The position numbers were made by a program, and so were the translations under genes. From Cavia porcellus (Eukaryota; Chordata; Mammalia; Rodentia; Caviidae): a DNA stretch of 64,000 nucleotides. Positions within the stretch are counted from its first letter, which is position 1, and every line of letters begins with the position of its first letter. The stretch is taken from the NCBI RefSeq assembly GCF_034190915.1, contig NW_026947544.1, positions 806,001 to 870,000 on the forward strand, read 5' to 3'. The notes beneath the pieces were generated by a model. The model was not told the DNA's origin, did no database searches, and worked only from the letters and a program-made list of their open reading frames with translations. Below are positions 1 through 10,640 of this stretch, one piece after another.

Positions 1-1
1 C

Positions 2-1267
2 CAGAAGAGACCTAGAATCACAAAGGCAATTCTAAGCAGCAAAGACAAAGCAGGAGGCATCACAATCCCTGACTTGAAGTTATACTACAAAGCAACAGTA
101 GTAAAATCAACATGGTATTGGAATCAAAACAGAGCTGAAGATCAGTGGAATAGATTAGAAGATACAACCACAACTACGAACACACTCAACCACCTTATTT
201 TTGATAAAGGAGCCAAGCAGGTTCACTGGAAGAACAACAGTCTCTTTAATAAATGGTGCTGGAAAAACTGGCTCTCCATTTGCCGAAAACTAAAGCTAGA
301 CCCATGTCTATCACCATGTACTAAATTAAAATGTAAATGGGTCAAAGATCTGAATATTAAAACAGAAACACTAAATCTATTGGAAGACAAAATAGGTAGA
401 AACCTTGGAGACATAGGAGTAGGTAAAGAATTCATGAACAGGACTCAAACCGCATGGGAAATACTTCCCAGAATCAATAACTGCGACTACTTCTTATTAA
501 AAAGTTTCTGCATGTCAAAAGAAATCTCCAGCATAGTGAAAAGAAGACCCACAAACTGGGAAAAGATTTTAGTGAACTCTCTCTCAGACAAGGGCCTCTT
601 GTCTAAAACATACAAAGAATTAAAGAAACTCAGACCTCCGAAATTCAAAGATCCAATCCAAAAATGGGCATCTGAGATGAATATGCAATTCTCAGATGAA
701 GAAATGCAAATGGCAAATAAATACATGAAAAAATGCTCATCATCATTGGTCATTAGAGAAATGCAAATTAAAACCCCACTGAGATACCATCTCACTCCTG
801 AAAGAATGGCCAGGATCAAGAAAACCGACAACAAATGCTGGAGAGGCTGTGGGGAAAAAGGAACTCTCCTGCACTGCTGGTGGGAGTGTAGACTGGTACA
901 GCCTTTGTGGAGATCTGTCTGGAGATTTCTCAAAAAGTTGGGACTGGAAATCCCATTTATTCCAGCTATTCCACTTCTAGGCATATTCCCAGAAGAACTG
1001 AAAGCATCATACCACAGTGATATATGTGCACCTATGTTTATAGCAGCACAATTTGTAATCGCCAGATCTTGGAAACAACCCAAGTGCCCATCAACTGAGG
1101 AATGGATAAAAAAGTTGTGGTATTTCTATACAATGGAGTATTATTCAGCTATAAAGAAGGATCACATTGAGATATTTATCAATAAATGGGCACAGCTTGA
1201 GACCATACTCATAAGTGAAATAAATCAATCTCGCATGTGTGAATACCGAATAGTTTCCCTAATGTAA
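2..1267 (+). CDS. L1 ORF2 protein, C-terminal segment (partial at 5' end)
   Basis: ORF2p of L1 combines an N-terminal apurinic-like endonuclease, a reverse transcriptase and a C-terminal cysteine-rich region, and drives target-primed reverse transcription in the nucleus. Only the region after the reverse transcriptase is present. The frame is open from base 2 to the TAA at 1,265-1,267, about 421 codons without a stop, so the first ATG at 74 is internal and not a true start. The C-terminal segment carries the family's Cys/His-rich stretch (around codons 255-275 of the 397-residue reading from position 74) and the conserved region that ends in the YTMEYYSAIK motif. Unlike the other L1 copies here, it has no visible lesion. 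Confidence 0.93.
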   Translation, partial: QKRPRITKAILSSKDKAGGITIPDLKLYYKATVVKSTWYWNQNRAEDQWNRLEDTTTTTNTLNHLIFDKGAKQVHWKNNSLFNKWCWKNWLSICRKLKLDPCLSPCTKLKCKWVKDLNIKTETLNLLEDKIGRNLGDIGVGKEFMNRTQTAWEILPRINNCDYFLLKSFCMSKEISSIVKRRPTNWEKILVNSLSDKGLLSKTYKELKKLRPPKFKDPIQKWASEMNMQFSDEEMQMANKYMKKCSSSLVIREMQIKTPLRYHLTPERMARIKKTDNKCWRGCGEKGTLLHCWWECRLVQPLWRSVWRFLKKLGLEIPFIPAIPLLGIFPEELKASYHSDICAPMFIAAQFVIARSWKQPKCPSTEEWIKKLWYFYTMEYYSAIKKDHIEIFINKWAQLETILISEINQSRMCEYRIVSLM

Positions 1268-2479
1268 GTAATGATTCAAATATATAAAAATATGTGGTAA
1301 TCATGATTCCCCATTAGGTGGCCTTGAAGCCTTATAAAGTTTTCACTCATTAATTAGAAAGGCTTTATTCTGGGCTTCTTGATATGAAAATATTTGAAGC
1401 TAGAGTATATGAAGTTTTATCCAAATATTTCAAGGAAAAAGACACTATGGTAACTACTATTAAGTCAGGTTATAAGGTGGTGAAGTACTAGGTTATTGAA
1501 ACAGTCATGCTGTGACCTCTATTGTTATATTGTTATGTCCTGTTTTATCTCAATCTCCCCCTTATTGTTTCAAAAAAAATTATTTAGTCATTTCTTATGT
1601 TTGTCTTAATTAAAGAAAAAATTCAAAAAAATTAGGATATATAAATAGTAACTCTTTTCGATTTCCTATTAACTTGTTTTGAAGTCCTGTAGTACTCCCA
1701 CGATCTTGTTTTGACTGATTAGACTCTGTTCCATTCTATATGATAGTATCAAGTTTGAAGACATAGGCAACTACTTTGAAGACAATAAGATTCACTAAGA
1801 TACCCATTCTGGTTTGACTATTGTCTTCTTTGGAAGTCCTGTAATGTTTACAATGCCTAAGTTTTATTGGTCTTGTTCTCTACTGTTTTGTCCAACTTTA
1901 TGATATCTAATAAGATAGACAATTCTTTTTAAGGAAACAATGGACAACGTTGATAACCATTGTTGATAAACTTGTACTCTGTTCTACACCATGTGCTATG
2001 TCTATCCTTGGTATTGACTGACAGCTTTGTTTTGCCATATTTGACTGTATTCTTCCCCCCCCCCAAAAAAAGTAATAAGCACTAAGGAGTAATAAAATCC
2101 AAGATGTGTAAATTTTGTTGTAAAAAAGAGAGGGAAAAAAAAAAAAAGAAAAGGACCTCTAACGGATATAACAGCAAGTGTGTTTGGGGGTGTTAAATAG
2201 CTGACTTTATCAATGTTTTTGGAACATTGAACACAGCTGTTTGCAGTTTCCCTGTTTGAATGTCCACCTTGTGTTCTTTGATACTGTGATTTGAGGAACT
2301 ATTTTCAAGAAAATAGTGTGTAATCTACTAGCAGGTAATTTCTTACTGTTATGGTTTTTTGTTTTGTTTTGTTTTGTTTTGTTTTGTTTTGTAGTTCTGT
2401 ATTGCGTGTACCCTTATGCCGCTTTGGTTTGTTTTGTGTTTTTCTCTTTTTCCTCTTAAATTTAAAAAAAAAAAAAAAA
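1268..2479 (+). other. Long-type L1 3'UTR with homopolymer and (GTTTT)n tracts
   Basis: Non-coding tail of the L1. It contains a C-run abutting an A-run near 2,055, an A-rich stretch near 2,130, a pure GTTTT array at 2,354-2,391 and a terminal A-rich tail. The same order of tracts recurs in the 3'UTRs at 22,010-23,262, 23,263-24,455 and, more diverged, 50,780-52,182. Confidence 0.85.
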
Positions 2480-2620
2480 GAAAATATGGAGATTGAAGGA
2501 AAATTTTAAAAGGAGAGGCTTGAAAAGAAAACCAAAATTATTTTTAAAAAATGCAAAGCTCCAGGACCCAAGACCAAGCATCTTCATTTAGTTAGTCTGG
2601 GTGGGTTAGAAAGCAGCTTA

Positions 2621-2733
2621 CATTTGTTTGTTTCTTTGTTTGTTTGTTTGTTTGTTTGTTTTGCAGGAGTGAACTCAGAGCTTTGCACCTTCAAAGCCTG
2701 GGCTCTGCTCCTGAGCCACAGCCTAGTTCAAAT
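2621..2733 (-). repeat. tRNA-derived SINE with (CAAA)n tail
   Basis: On the minus strand an A-box-like CTGTGGCTCAG and a B-box-like GAGTTCACTCC are separated by about 35 bp, and the element ends in a CAAA array (TTTG on the plus strand, 2,624-2,662). This is the layout of a pol III tRNA-derived SINE. A related copy lies at 61,498-61,602 on the same strand. Confidence 0.7.
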
Positions 2734-2929
2734 AGCTGTAGCTTACAAACAACACGTGGGTGTGGGTGACTCTGATTCCTCACTAGTTCAGCATCAACAA
2801 GACTTCCCACTAAAGTCAGGGTGTGCTTTTGAGAAAAGTCATGAGAATTTGGCACACAGAAAAGCAAAACGATGGGAACCCCATGGCTTCTCAACACCCA
2901 CACTCCTATTTCAGATAGAACCATCTTGT

Positions 2930-3090
2930 GTCATGGGTTTGGTCTTGTGTCTTGCAGGATGCTGAATGACACTCTGTTCTCTCACCACTAGAGACCAGTG
3001 ACACCTCTCCTTAGTGGTGACAGCCTGCTCCTGACACTGCTAAATGCCCCTTGGAAATGAAATTGCTTCCTTCCCCACTGAAAACCCCTG
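2930..3090 (-). repeat. hAT-Charlie-like non-autonomous DNA transposon fossil (MER type)
   Basis: The sequence shows the conserved core of an ancient mammalian hAT-Charlie MITE: a CCACTAGA-type motif, GTGACA segments and an AAATGCCCCTTGG-like block. A second fossil of the same type, in the opposite orientation, sits at 61,605-61,760. Family assignment is from memory of the consensus and should be verified. Confidence 0.5.
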
Positions 3091-4458
3091 ATATAACCAA
3101 TGCCCATGGAATCAAGTACTCAGCATATTGGTTCCTAGAAAACCAAACCAGTGTGTCCTTTAAAACAGTGGTACAGAATCACACACCATAAAAGGAGATG
3201 CTGTTTTGAAATGATACTCTGCATGAAAAATCAACCATTTCCCACTTATTCTTCTTAAAATGCTTATCCTCCAATGATACCCTGGCTCCACTCCACTTAT
3301 TCTTATGGGGCCTCTCTTGAACATCTTGAAAGCAGAAAAGTGTTTTAGTCTTCCTCTCCTGAACTTTGGGAAGGCTGTAAAATAGCCCCACTACATAAGC
3401 CCGAGAGGTCACTCCCAACCAATGGGGAGGTGTCAGCTTCCTAACCTCTCTCAGTGACCTGGAGCAGGCCCAACAGAAACTTCTTTCCATCTGCTGGCTT
3501 TCATCTCCCTTTCTATACCAGGCAGAAGAAAACAGTAACATTAAACAGGTTTGTTTCTAGTTGGAGCTCCCCCATCAGGATGATCAGATTTGCCAGCTCT
3601 CTAGAAACAAGTAATCAGTCTCCATCTAGTCATCAGCTTTGTGGCTCTCCTGCTCTGTGTCTAAGCTCTGGCTGAGGAATCTTGATACCAATGAGTCAAG
3701 TCTGCTTTCTCTTGTATAAGAAACTCAAAGAATAAATAGAGGGAAAAATAAAACACAGATAATAGGAGCTGGGAGATAGATCTTTCCCAGATGGGAAAGG
3801 GATCAAGATATGGAGAAAGAGATGAGGGAGAGAAGGGAAAGGGATGAAAAAGAAGTTAAGATGCGTTACGCACATGTATCACCTCCACACAAGGAATGTA
3901 AGCATATACTACACATAGGGACAAATAAGACAAAGCAAGTAACATGGTACTATAATGGGCCACATAAAATCTCTGCTTTCTTGGGGGCAAGTTATTAATA
4001 TATGGAATTAGGTACAAGATTTCTTGCTGTGTTATTTGCATTTTCCCATTGCATGAGCTTATGTTTTTCAGGAATTGCTCCATACATGAATGTCTACAGT
4101 TCCCCCCAAAAATGCTAAGCATGAGGTTTTCTAAATGTCAAACTTCATAAGCCAAGTACAGTGAACCTTGGTAAGTGTCCACTGGGAAAGATTGCTTTGC
4201 AAACAGTCATTAAAGTACATTTTCTTGGGGGCATTTGATGAATATTATGAGTACCAGATTGAGTAAGTTAGAAAACAATGAATGATTTTACTGCAAAGAG
4301 CAAAAAGTTAAGAAGTTCCAGGTCTGTTGACACCCACTTCCAAATAGCCACGGGAGGACTGGGGACCTCGACTTTACCTCCAACCATCTCATCTGATACA
4401 AGGCTGCAGCTGGGCCACTGTGGGCTCTAATGAATTATGTGTTTTCACTGGCCACTTC
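3091..4458. other. Unassigned intergenic DNA
   Basis: I see no gene and no confidently identifiable repeat here. Short frames on both strands (for example 3,179-3,541 minus and 3,856-4,122 minus) lack family motifs, have no supporting context and are consistent with chance. Confidence 0.5.
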
Positions 4459-4782
4459 TGAAAGGATTTTGCCCTAAACACTGCAGTGGTAGGAGACTGG
4501 GAGGAGGAACCAAGGGGCTCTATCTTGAGGTCACCTTCCCCACACCTAGGCAATTTACCTGTGGTGCAAAATGAATTCCAGTGGGCTACTTGTACATCAG
4601 TAATGCCCCTTAGGGGCCACCCCAAACCTAAGGTATATGTATGCCCCACAACACATGCCCAGCAGAGAGAAAATCCAGACCTCAGTGGTGGTGGTGGTGG
4701 GGGTTCTCTCTCCACGTTCTTAAAATAAAGGCCACTTTTATTTCATATTTCTATCTTTTTAGCTGCGTTGAAAATTCTATCA
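4459..4782 (+). mobile_element. Solo LTR, family A copy 1 (ERVL/MaLR-type TSD)
   Basis: A 324-bp unit starts with TGAAAGG and ends in ATCA. It is flanked by a perfect 5-bp duplication ACTTC at 4,454-4,458 and 4,783-4,787. It carries a polyadenylation signal (AATAAAGGCC near 4,723) and is related along its length to the LTRs at 59,979-60,314 and 62,906-63,382. TG...CA ends plus a 5-bp TSD fit class III (ERVL/MaLR) LTRs. No internal viral sequence adjoins it, so it is a solo LTR. A (GGT)n stretch at 4,685-4,700 explains chance open frames. Confidence 0.85.
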
Positions 4783-5257
4783 ACTTCAATGTCTATAAAT
4801 GTCAGAGTGGCAACTAACAAGTGTCTATAAAGCAAACAAGGCTCATTAAGGAAAGTCTTCATGGAGCTATAAAAGAGCTCTTGAGTTCTGGCTACTTTTT
4901 GTTCTGCATAGCTGGGGCTGAAGCAGACCATTGTGGTGATCCAGGGGTACTCCTGGGTTTCACCTTCGTGAAGCACTGGTGAACTGGACCTTCTGGGACC
5001 TTAGAGTCCCATTAAAGCAGCAGCTTTGCTTCAGATGGGAAAGTGGGACATAAGGTTTCCTAAGAGATGAATTTCCTGGCTGTAGAGCTGAGATGTCCTG
5101 AGCCATGCCAGGTGCCTTCCTGAATATTCCATTTCTAGGAATGTACTATGACTTTGGGGCCCTTTTCTACCTTTGCTAATCATCAAGTCAGGTTCACTGT
5201 ACCCTGAAAAGGAAACATCAGGCTGGACGCCCACAGTGCTTCCAAGTGTCAGGTGTC

Positions 5258-5353
5258 TAGATTTTTTACTTACATCAGTACTGGGGATCAAACTCACAAC
5301 TGCATGCTAGCAAGGCAGGTGCTTATGCCACTGAGCTAAATCCCCATCTCCAG
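5258..5353 (-). repeat. ID-like tRNA SINE
   Basis: Reverse strand reads GGGGATTTAGCTCAGTGGCA (A box) and a B box of the GTTTGATCCCC type, then T/A-rich sequence. Same family as the SINEs at 11,572, 36,745 and 60,372. More diverged; no clear TSD noticed. Confidence 0.8.
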
Positions 5354-6085
5354 GTGTTAAGTTTTGACACAAGCCTGGTTGGTAGCTGAGCCACATTGCA
5401 GAGGTGCATAGCTGAGAGAGGTAGTAACAATGCCACAAACCCCAAACCCTGAGATTCCAGGTACAAGGCTGCTTCCTTTTTGCCAATGACGCTGATAGCA
5501 AATCATTAGCTGAAGAAAGTAGAATGGAAATGGAACTGAATGTTGCATGCCCCTCTCCCAGGGTTCACAAGGCAGGGCTGTCACAGGCAGGTAATAAATT
5601 AGCAATTCCTAGAGGAGTTTCAGATAAGAAAGCAGCACAATTCATTGGCCCCAAATGGCCCCCGTGTATGAGGACACTCAGGCGTTTGTGGCACGTTTAA
5701 CTGTTTCTGCCCAATAAGCAGGATTTGGCTGAGCTTTCTACATGGAACCAGGTTGAACATTCACCCAAGGAGGATTGCGCTCAACAAAGCTTTCACATCT
5801 GGGCAACTCCAAGTACAGTTCCCTGCCACAGTTGGACAAATGTAGCCCAATCTTAGCACTGCCTTGAAAGAGAGAGGACTGAGACCTAACTTGCCTGCAA
5901 AAGCAGCTGATGTTGGCTGTGGTCTGAGGAAGAAGGACTTCAGGCAGCAAGTGAGTCCACGGTATTAAAGAGGCAACATTCACTCCCATAAATGTTGTCT
6001 GATAGAGATGGCCTATCTGCTAGAACATGTTCTTCAATGCTATATGATCCAGGAATTTCCTAACCCTGCAAGGCACATGTTGGTA
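5354..6085. other. Unassigned intergenic DNA
   Basis: No gene, repeat family or regulatory pattern that I can support. Short frames on the minus strand (5,357-5,605; 5,738-5,989) have no recognisable features. Confidence 0.5.
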
Positions 6086-6141
6086 TGTATGAATGCATGC
6101 ATGTACTTATGCATGCATATATGTATGTATGTATGTATTTT
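6086..6141. repeat. TGTA/TGCA microsatellite
   Basis: Alternating ATGTATG / ATGCATG units give an alternating purine-pyrimidine tract, ending in (TATG)n at about 6,117-6,136. Confidence 0.85.
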
Positions 6142-6660
6142 TTCTGGTGATTTTATCAAGGGCTTTCATACTAAGCTATATCCCCAGACTTTTATTCACT
6201 TTTTTGAGATAAGATCTCTGTCATGGCTTGTGTCTGTGGCCCCCAGGCCTCATGCATTTGCATTTTGCATTTGTGATTGGTTCATTGTCCAGTGCTTGGA
6301 TTGATGGTGTCAGTGCTACACCCACATAGGGTGGAGCCAGGATGTGATGTAATGGCAGGAAGAAGGTATTTCTCACTCTTTTGCCAGTTTTTGCCTTGCT
6401 GTTTGCAGCCTTCATGAACTGCAGCCCACCATGCCACCCTGCCTTGGAGATAACTGAGTATGGACTGAAACCTCCAAAAAAACCTTTAAGAAATAAACCT
6501 TTCCTTTCACAACTTGGTACATCAGGTATTTGGTCTCAGCTAACTAAAAAGTAACTAAGACAATCTCTAAATTTCCCAATGACATTCAAAATTGGGAACC
6601 TTCTGTCTCAGCCTCCCAGATTACTAAGGATTACAAACATAAACAACTATGCGTGCTTAG
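6142..6660 (-). repeat. B1-ID composite SINE split by an LTR
   Basis: 6,142-6,218 holds the ID-like half plus the start of the 7SL-derived half on the minus strand (GAGATAAGATCTC segment). The 7SL half resumes at 6,563-6,660 with TGTCTCAGCCTCCCAGATTA. The interruption is exactly the LTR at 6,219-6,562 and its TSD, so the SINE predates the LTR. Confidence 0.75.
6219..6562 (+). mobile_element. Solo LTR, family B copy 1 (MaLR-like), nested in a SINE
   Basis: A 344-bp unit runs from TGTCATGG to ACTAAGACA and is flanked by a perfect 5-bp TSD ATCTC (6,214-6,218 and 6,563-6,567). Near the 3' end it carries AAATAAACC as a polyadenylation signal. A full-length relative in the opposite orientation lies at 16,504-16,848. 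Size, ends and TSD fit ERVL-MaLR LTRs. No internal region accompanies it. Confidence 0.88.
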
Positions 6661-6778
6661 GGCATATATTTCACGCTATTAGAGAGTCTTGTGACCAATC
6701 TGGCCATCAAAAAGGGCATCACAATGTCTCTGATTTCAATTCGTAAGAAATTTCAGGCTGTTTACTCAAAGAATGGTT

Positions 6779-6935
6779 CCAACCAGTTGTGGTAGGGCAT
6801 GCCTGTAATCTCAGCCCTCTGAAAGGCTGAGGCTAGAGGATCATAATTTAGTCATTTAGCAAAATCCCAACCAAAATTTTAAAAATTAGAAAAGAGGTGG
6901 AAATGTAACTCAATGGATTCAATGCAAGACAAGGG
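6779..6935 (+). repeat. B1-ID composite SINE
   Basis: Contains the 7SL-type B-box region GGCATGCCTGTAATCTCAGC and GGCTGAGGCTAGAGGATCA, then an A-rich linker and a decayed ID-like half (GTGGAAATGTAACTCAATGG). Confidence 0.75.
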
Positions 6936-7424
6936 GAGGGAAGGCAGAGGAGAGAAAACAGAAAAGAAAAAGTGAAGACAATGGGAAAGCAAATCAGTCT
7001 TTGGTTTGGAATGAGCTGAGAAATGCCCCTGACCTCTCTGGGCATAGACACAAATGTTCCTACAACTCATTTGAAGTGAGTAGTGGTGGTGGGCAAGAGT
7101 GGTGGTCGAGGGGTAAAGGTGGAGATGACCATCTCCCACTCATGGTGTCAGACCAGAAGCAACCTGCAGATGCCGCTGGTTGTTTGCATTTCAGAGAGGT
7201 TCACACATGAGCACCTTCAGGCCCTCAGAACTAAGGATAGCACAAAGCTTGGTTCTGTGGCCATGGTCCCCGAAGCCTTATGCCAGGACTAAGCACTGGG
7301 TATTCTGAGCATGCTCTCAAGGTAGTTCTTGCTTCTCCATGTGGATCAACTTGCTTTGCCCACACTCTGGTGTGTTCAACATAGAGACTAGAATTGATAT
7401 TCTAGTGTTATACTTGATATTCAG
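6936..7424. other. Unassigned intergenic DNA
   Basis: No gene or repeat identified. The overlapping plus frames at 7,001-7,292 lack motifs. Confidence 0.5.
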
Positions 7425-7850
7425 TGTTATACTCTGGGTCAAAAATGTCCCCCACAAAGCTTGTGTGTTCAGAGGTAGGACTTTTTGAAAGAGGACTGGA
7501 TCATGGCAGTGCTAACCTCACCCATGGATTAATCCAAGGATTCATCTGTTGTTGGATCCTGTTAGGAAGTGGGGCCTGGGAAGAATGAGTAGCTTATATG
7601 GGAGTGTGACCTTGGAGGTCTTCGGGGTTCTATCTGGTCCCTGGTACCTTCACTGGGGACCTTGCTTGCCCTGGCTGCTTCCCTGAACCCATGAGGCTAG
7701 AAATTTGCTCTACCATTCCCTTCTGCCATGATGCTTCTGCCTCTGAGCCAGGCAAGCATGGATGAACCTCCTGAATCCTTCAGCTAAAATAAGCTTTATG
7801 TCATTAAGCTGTGTAAGTCAGCATTTGGTTTGAGAAACAAAAAGCCAAGA
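7425..7850 (+). mobile_element. MaLR-like LTR, diverged
   Basis: Starts TGTTATACTCTGGGTC and shows the MaLR order of blocks: TGTCCCCCACAAAGCTTGTG, GGAAGTGGGGCCTGGG, a central GGACCTTGCTTGCC section, an AAAATAAGC polyadenylation-like site near 7,786 and an AACAAAAAGCC end. TSDs are not obvious, which fits an old insertion. Confidence 0.7.
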
Positions 7851-8610
7851 AATAGAAAGAGAAAAGAACTCACACTTGTCATCTTCATAATATCCCATTT
7901 AGAATGAAAATTTAAATCAATACCCTGAAAAACAAAAAGCAGAAATCACAATGAATCAAGTGATCATTTCTTAAACAGAGTGTGATTTCTGACGTATGGC
8001 TGAAACACTTCTCAATTCTGTTTTGTAGTCTGGGTGGCCACTAATAATAGCCTAGTTACAATGGGGCTTTTGTTTCTGTATCCTGCATGCATTCTTCTAC
8101 TATCTATTTCCCACCTTACAAGATTCTGGAAGACATTTTCAAAGCAATTATAAGGCTATCACATCAGACTTTACAATCACACTGGCTGTATTGATTTTTA
8201 TTTCTCACTCTGAGTGGCTAGCCAGGTGAATATAAAATGTAAGTGAAAAAGAAATTGTTGGTTCATAATAAAGTAATAAAATTGGAGGAGACAACATTAT
8301 CTGATGAATTTCTAAAACTTGCATATACACTCACATCATCCACTAGGCATGAATGAGATAAGATACTTATCTCATTTTTTCTCAAGTTTTTTTCTTTTAA
8401 TGAGATTATTATAAGGTTTGTGCTTAGAGCTGCAAAATGGGTAATGTATCTTTATACCTATTTATGAAGTGCCAGTGGATGGCTTAAAACATTCTGAATT
8501 TTGTAACTCCTGCCTGTTTTGCTATGTTAGAAAGCTTCATGCTTACAGTATTAGTCATTATTTCTATTACCATATATTGGGATGGCATCGTTGAGAAGAA
8601 TTCTGGGTCC
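7851..8610. other. Unassigned AT-rich intergenic DNA
   Basis: AT-rich sequence with no coding frame of interest and no repeat that I can name. Confidence 0.5.
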
Positions 8611-8717
8611 CAGAATGCACACACATAAGCCCAGCACTTGGGAGGTCTAAACAGGAATATGTGAGTTTGAGACTAGTCTGGACTACATACTGAGAACTTG
8701 GCTCAAACAAAAGTTAG
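8611..8717 (+). repeat. B1 SINE fragment (7SL-derived)
   Basis: Contains CCCAGCACTTGGGAGG, GTGAGTTTGAGACTAG and CTGGACTACATA, the standard B1/Alu-like landmarks in order. Confidence 0.8.
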
Positions 8718-8737
8718 AGGACTTTCCTTTCTACATA

Positions 8738-8935
8738 CTGCATTCTTTAAGAATAAAAAAGATTTATTTGGCTCATCGTTTTGGAAAGTCCCAGTCCACG
8801 ACTCGTTGGCACCATGGACTGGAAGGAATTTGGATGGGGCAGCAGATCATGCTGGGGTGCCTGGTGGTACAGAGCACTGAATTGGTGGCTTGGAAGAGGA
8901 AAGAGAGCATAGTTTAGTGACTTAGCAAGTCCCGG
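8738..8935 (-). mobile_element. MaLR-like LTR fragment
   Basis: The order TTTATTTGGCTCATCGTTTTGG, then CCAGTCCA and CACCATGG, is that of the antisense 3' half of MaLR LTRs and resembles 10,225-10,300. Ends are lost. Confidence 0.5.
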
Positions 8936-8939
8936 TTTC

Positions 8940-9010
8940 CAATAACAAATGCAAAAAGGAATGTGGCTTTGTGTGATGGCTCTGGGTTCAATCCCACATG
9001 CTGGCAAAAA
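8940..9010 (+). repeat. Degraded ID-like SINE
   Basis: Shows a B-box-like GGGTTCAATCCCACATGC at the end and only a weak A-box region; probably an old tRNA-derived SINE tail. Confidence 0.45.
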
Positions 9011-9927
9011 TATATACTCTGAGTCATTTCTGATCTCTGGAAAGATCTTTAAATATCCAATTATATGTTATCTGTTTTTTAGTAGTTGTCTGAGAATCAG
9101 GTCAGAGAAAGAAAATGAAGGTAGAGGAAATTCCGTTCTTCTCCCACAATAACAAAACCAAATAATTTTGTAATTCAGTGCAGTTGGTGGAATTGTTCTA
9201 GTTTCATTGGATTTCCTCATTATCTTAAGAGAGAGGATATAAATCACTACATATAGTCAAGAGCTATAGTCTGATATATGGTAACATCACAGTCATATAC
9301 AGTCCAGTAATTTATCATGAGCTTTTAATTACATGGAGACAAATTCACTCTGTGTCCTTATCATTCAATTCAATACCTAAAATGTAACAGTTACCCGATA
9401 AATGCTTGTTTAATGATGAGATAAATGAAATGAGAGTATTAAAAAACTACTCATACTGTGGCTCATGTCATACCATGTGAGATAGAGTAAGAATCCTGGC
9501 AACCTGGCAACATATGAATGAAGAAAAATCCCCCTGGCTTGCAAAAGTGCTGAGGCTAAAAGTACTCAGCAAAAAGATACACTGTGAATTATGAGAAGAG
9601 GGGTCTCTCTGGATCCTAGACACCTGGCCAGCCTGGCCCTCCACAGGGTCTCGATATCTTGGGGTAGGTAATAATTGTTTGATGCTCAGAATAGCAAATG
9701 AAATACTCATAGTTTTTAACCTCATGAAAATGTTGTTGCCAGGAGAGTTTATTTATGTTTCATGAATGGGGACAAATGCACAAACACCAAGCTAGCTGGA
9801 CAAGGAAACAGGAGATGGAGCAGTGCTTCATTCTATTAAGGGGTAGAGTGTTGCTATCATGTTTGAATGAGTAGGCATGAAAGATTCATCCATGTGTTTT
9901 GTTCTCTTTCTTCAGGGAACATCAATG
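9011..9927. other. Unassigned intergenic DNA
   Basis: No gene or named repeat identified. The minus frame at 9,468-9,725 has no supporting features. Confidence 0.5.
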
Positions 9928-10640
9928 GTGTGGTTTGGATAAATGTCCCTCAAATGCCCATGTATTAAAGGCTTGGTTGCCAGCCCTGGGCACCAAGGGA
10001 ATCTGAACTATGTCACCTTGAGGAGATGGGGCCTCAGGAGAGGTAGATTGGTCACTGTGTCCTTCAGGTGGATGTTGGGACTCTGGATCCTTCCTGGCTC
10101 TCTCTGCTGAACAGGTCTGCTCTACTACATCTCCCATCATAGTAATATACTGTCTCAGCATAGTGAGGAAATGGATGTATTAGTTGACTTCCCATTGCTG
10201 GAAAAAAAATATCCATCAACCACAATGCATAAGGAGAGCTTTATTTTGGTTCAGTTTCAGAGTCCAGTCCATGGTTGCCTTGCTCCATGGCAGAAACAAC
10301 ATGGTGGAAGAGAGAGACGGAGACGGAGACGGAGGAGACAGGAACAGACAAGGCACTTTTAAGGCTTGCCTGCATGACTCACCTCCTGTAAGTGGACCCT
10401 AACACCTAACAAAGAATTCCTCAATCACTTTATGCACATGAAGAGTATATCACACCCATGAGCCAACCATCAATCCAAAAATCTGAACACATAAGACTTT
10501 TAGAGTGCATTTTGGATCTAAACTACAGCAACAGGCTGTAGTTTGACCATGAAATGAAACATGTAAACCATGAGCCAAGTAAATCTTTCCTCTGTGTAAA
10601 CTGATTGTCTTAGGTGATGGGTTATAGTTATGGAAAACAG
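9928..10640 (+). mobile_element. MaLR-like LTR interrupted by a second, opposite LTR
   Basis: The 5' half (9,928-10,170) reads GTGGTTTGGATAAATGTCCC ... GGAGATGGGGCCTCAGGAG. The 3' half resumes at about 10,531 (GTTTGACCATGAAATG ... CATGAGCCAAGTAAATC ... GGTGATGGGTTATAGTTATG). The two halves are in MaLR order, and the intervening DNA is an antisense LTR. Confidence 0.7.
10176..10530 (-). mobile_element. MaLR-like LTR nested in an older LTR
   Basis: Plus strand begins TGTATTAGTTGACTTCCC and ends AACTACAGCA; read on the minus strand this is a TG...CA LTR with an AAATAAAGC polyadenylation region. It contains a short GGAGAC/GGAGGA expansion at 10,315-10,340. The flanking 5-mers (ATGGA and ACAGG) do not match, so the boundaries or the TSD have decayed. 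Confidence 0.6.

Larger units (their letters stand above)
1..2479 (+). mobile_element. Young L1 (LINE-1), 3' part; left side cut by window
   Basis: The element holds the C-terminal third of ORF2 followed by a 1.2-kb 3'UTR and an A-rich end near 2,463-2,479. Aligned by eye with the copy at 21,073-23,262 it is nearly identical over most of its length, including the 3'UTR and a C-run/A-run near 2,053-2,070. Such similarity between non-allelic copies suggests a recently active subfamily. Its 5' part lies outside the window, so full length cannot be judged. Confidence 0.95.

Noticed and set aside
487..1083. 198-codon minus-strand frame opposite ORF2
   Set aside because: Its sequence recurs wherever this ORF2 segment occurs (21,226-21,699 minus; 50,083-50,415 minus), so it is a shadow of ORF2.
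2624..2662. TTTG array as CRISPR-like direct repeats
   Set aside because: It is a simple microsatellite forming the tail of a minus-strand SINE. No spaced repeats of CRISPR type exist anywhere in the window.
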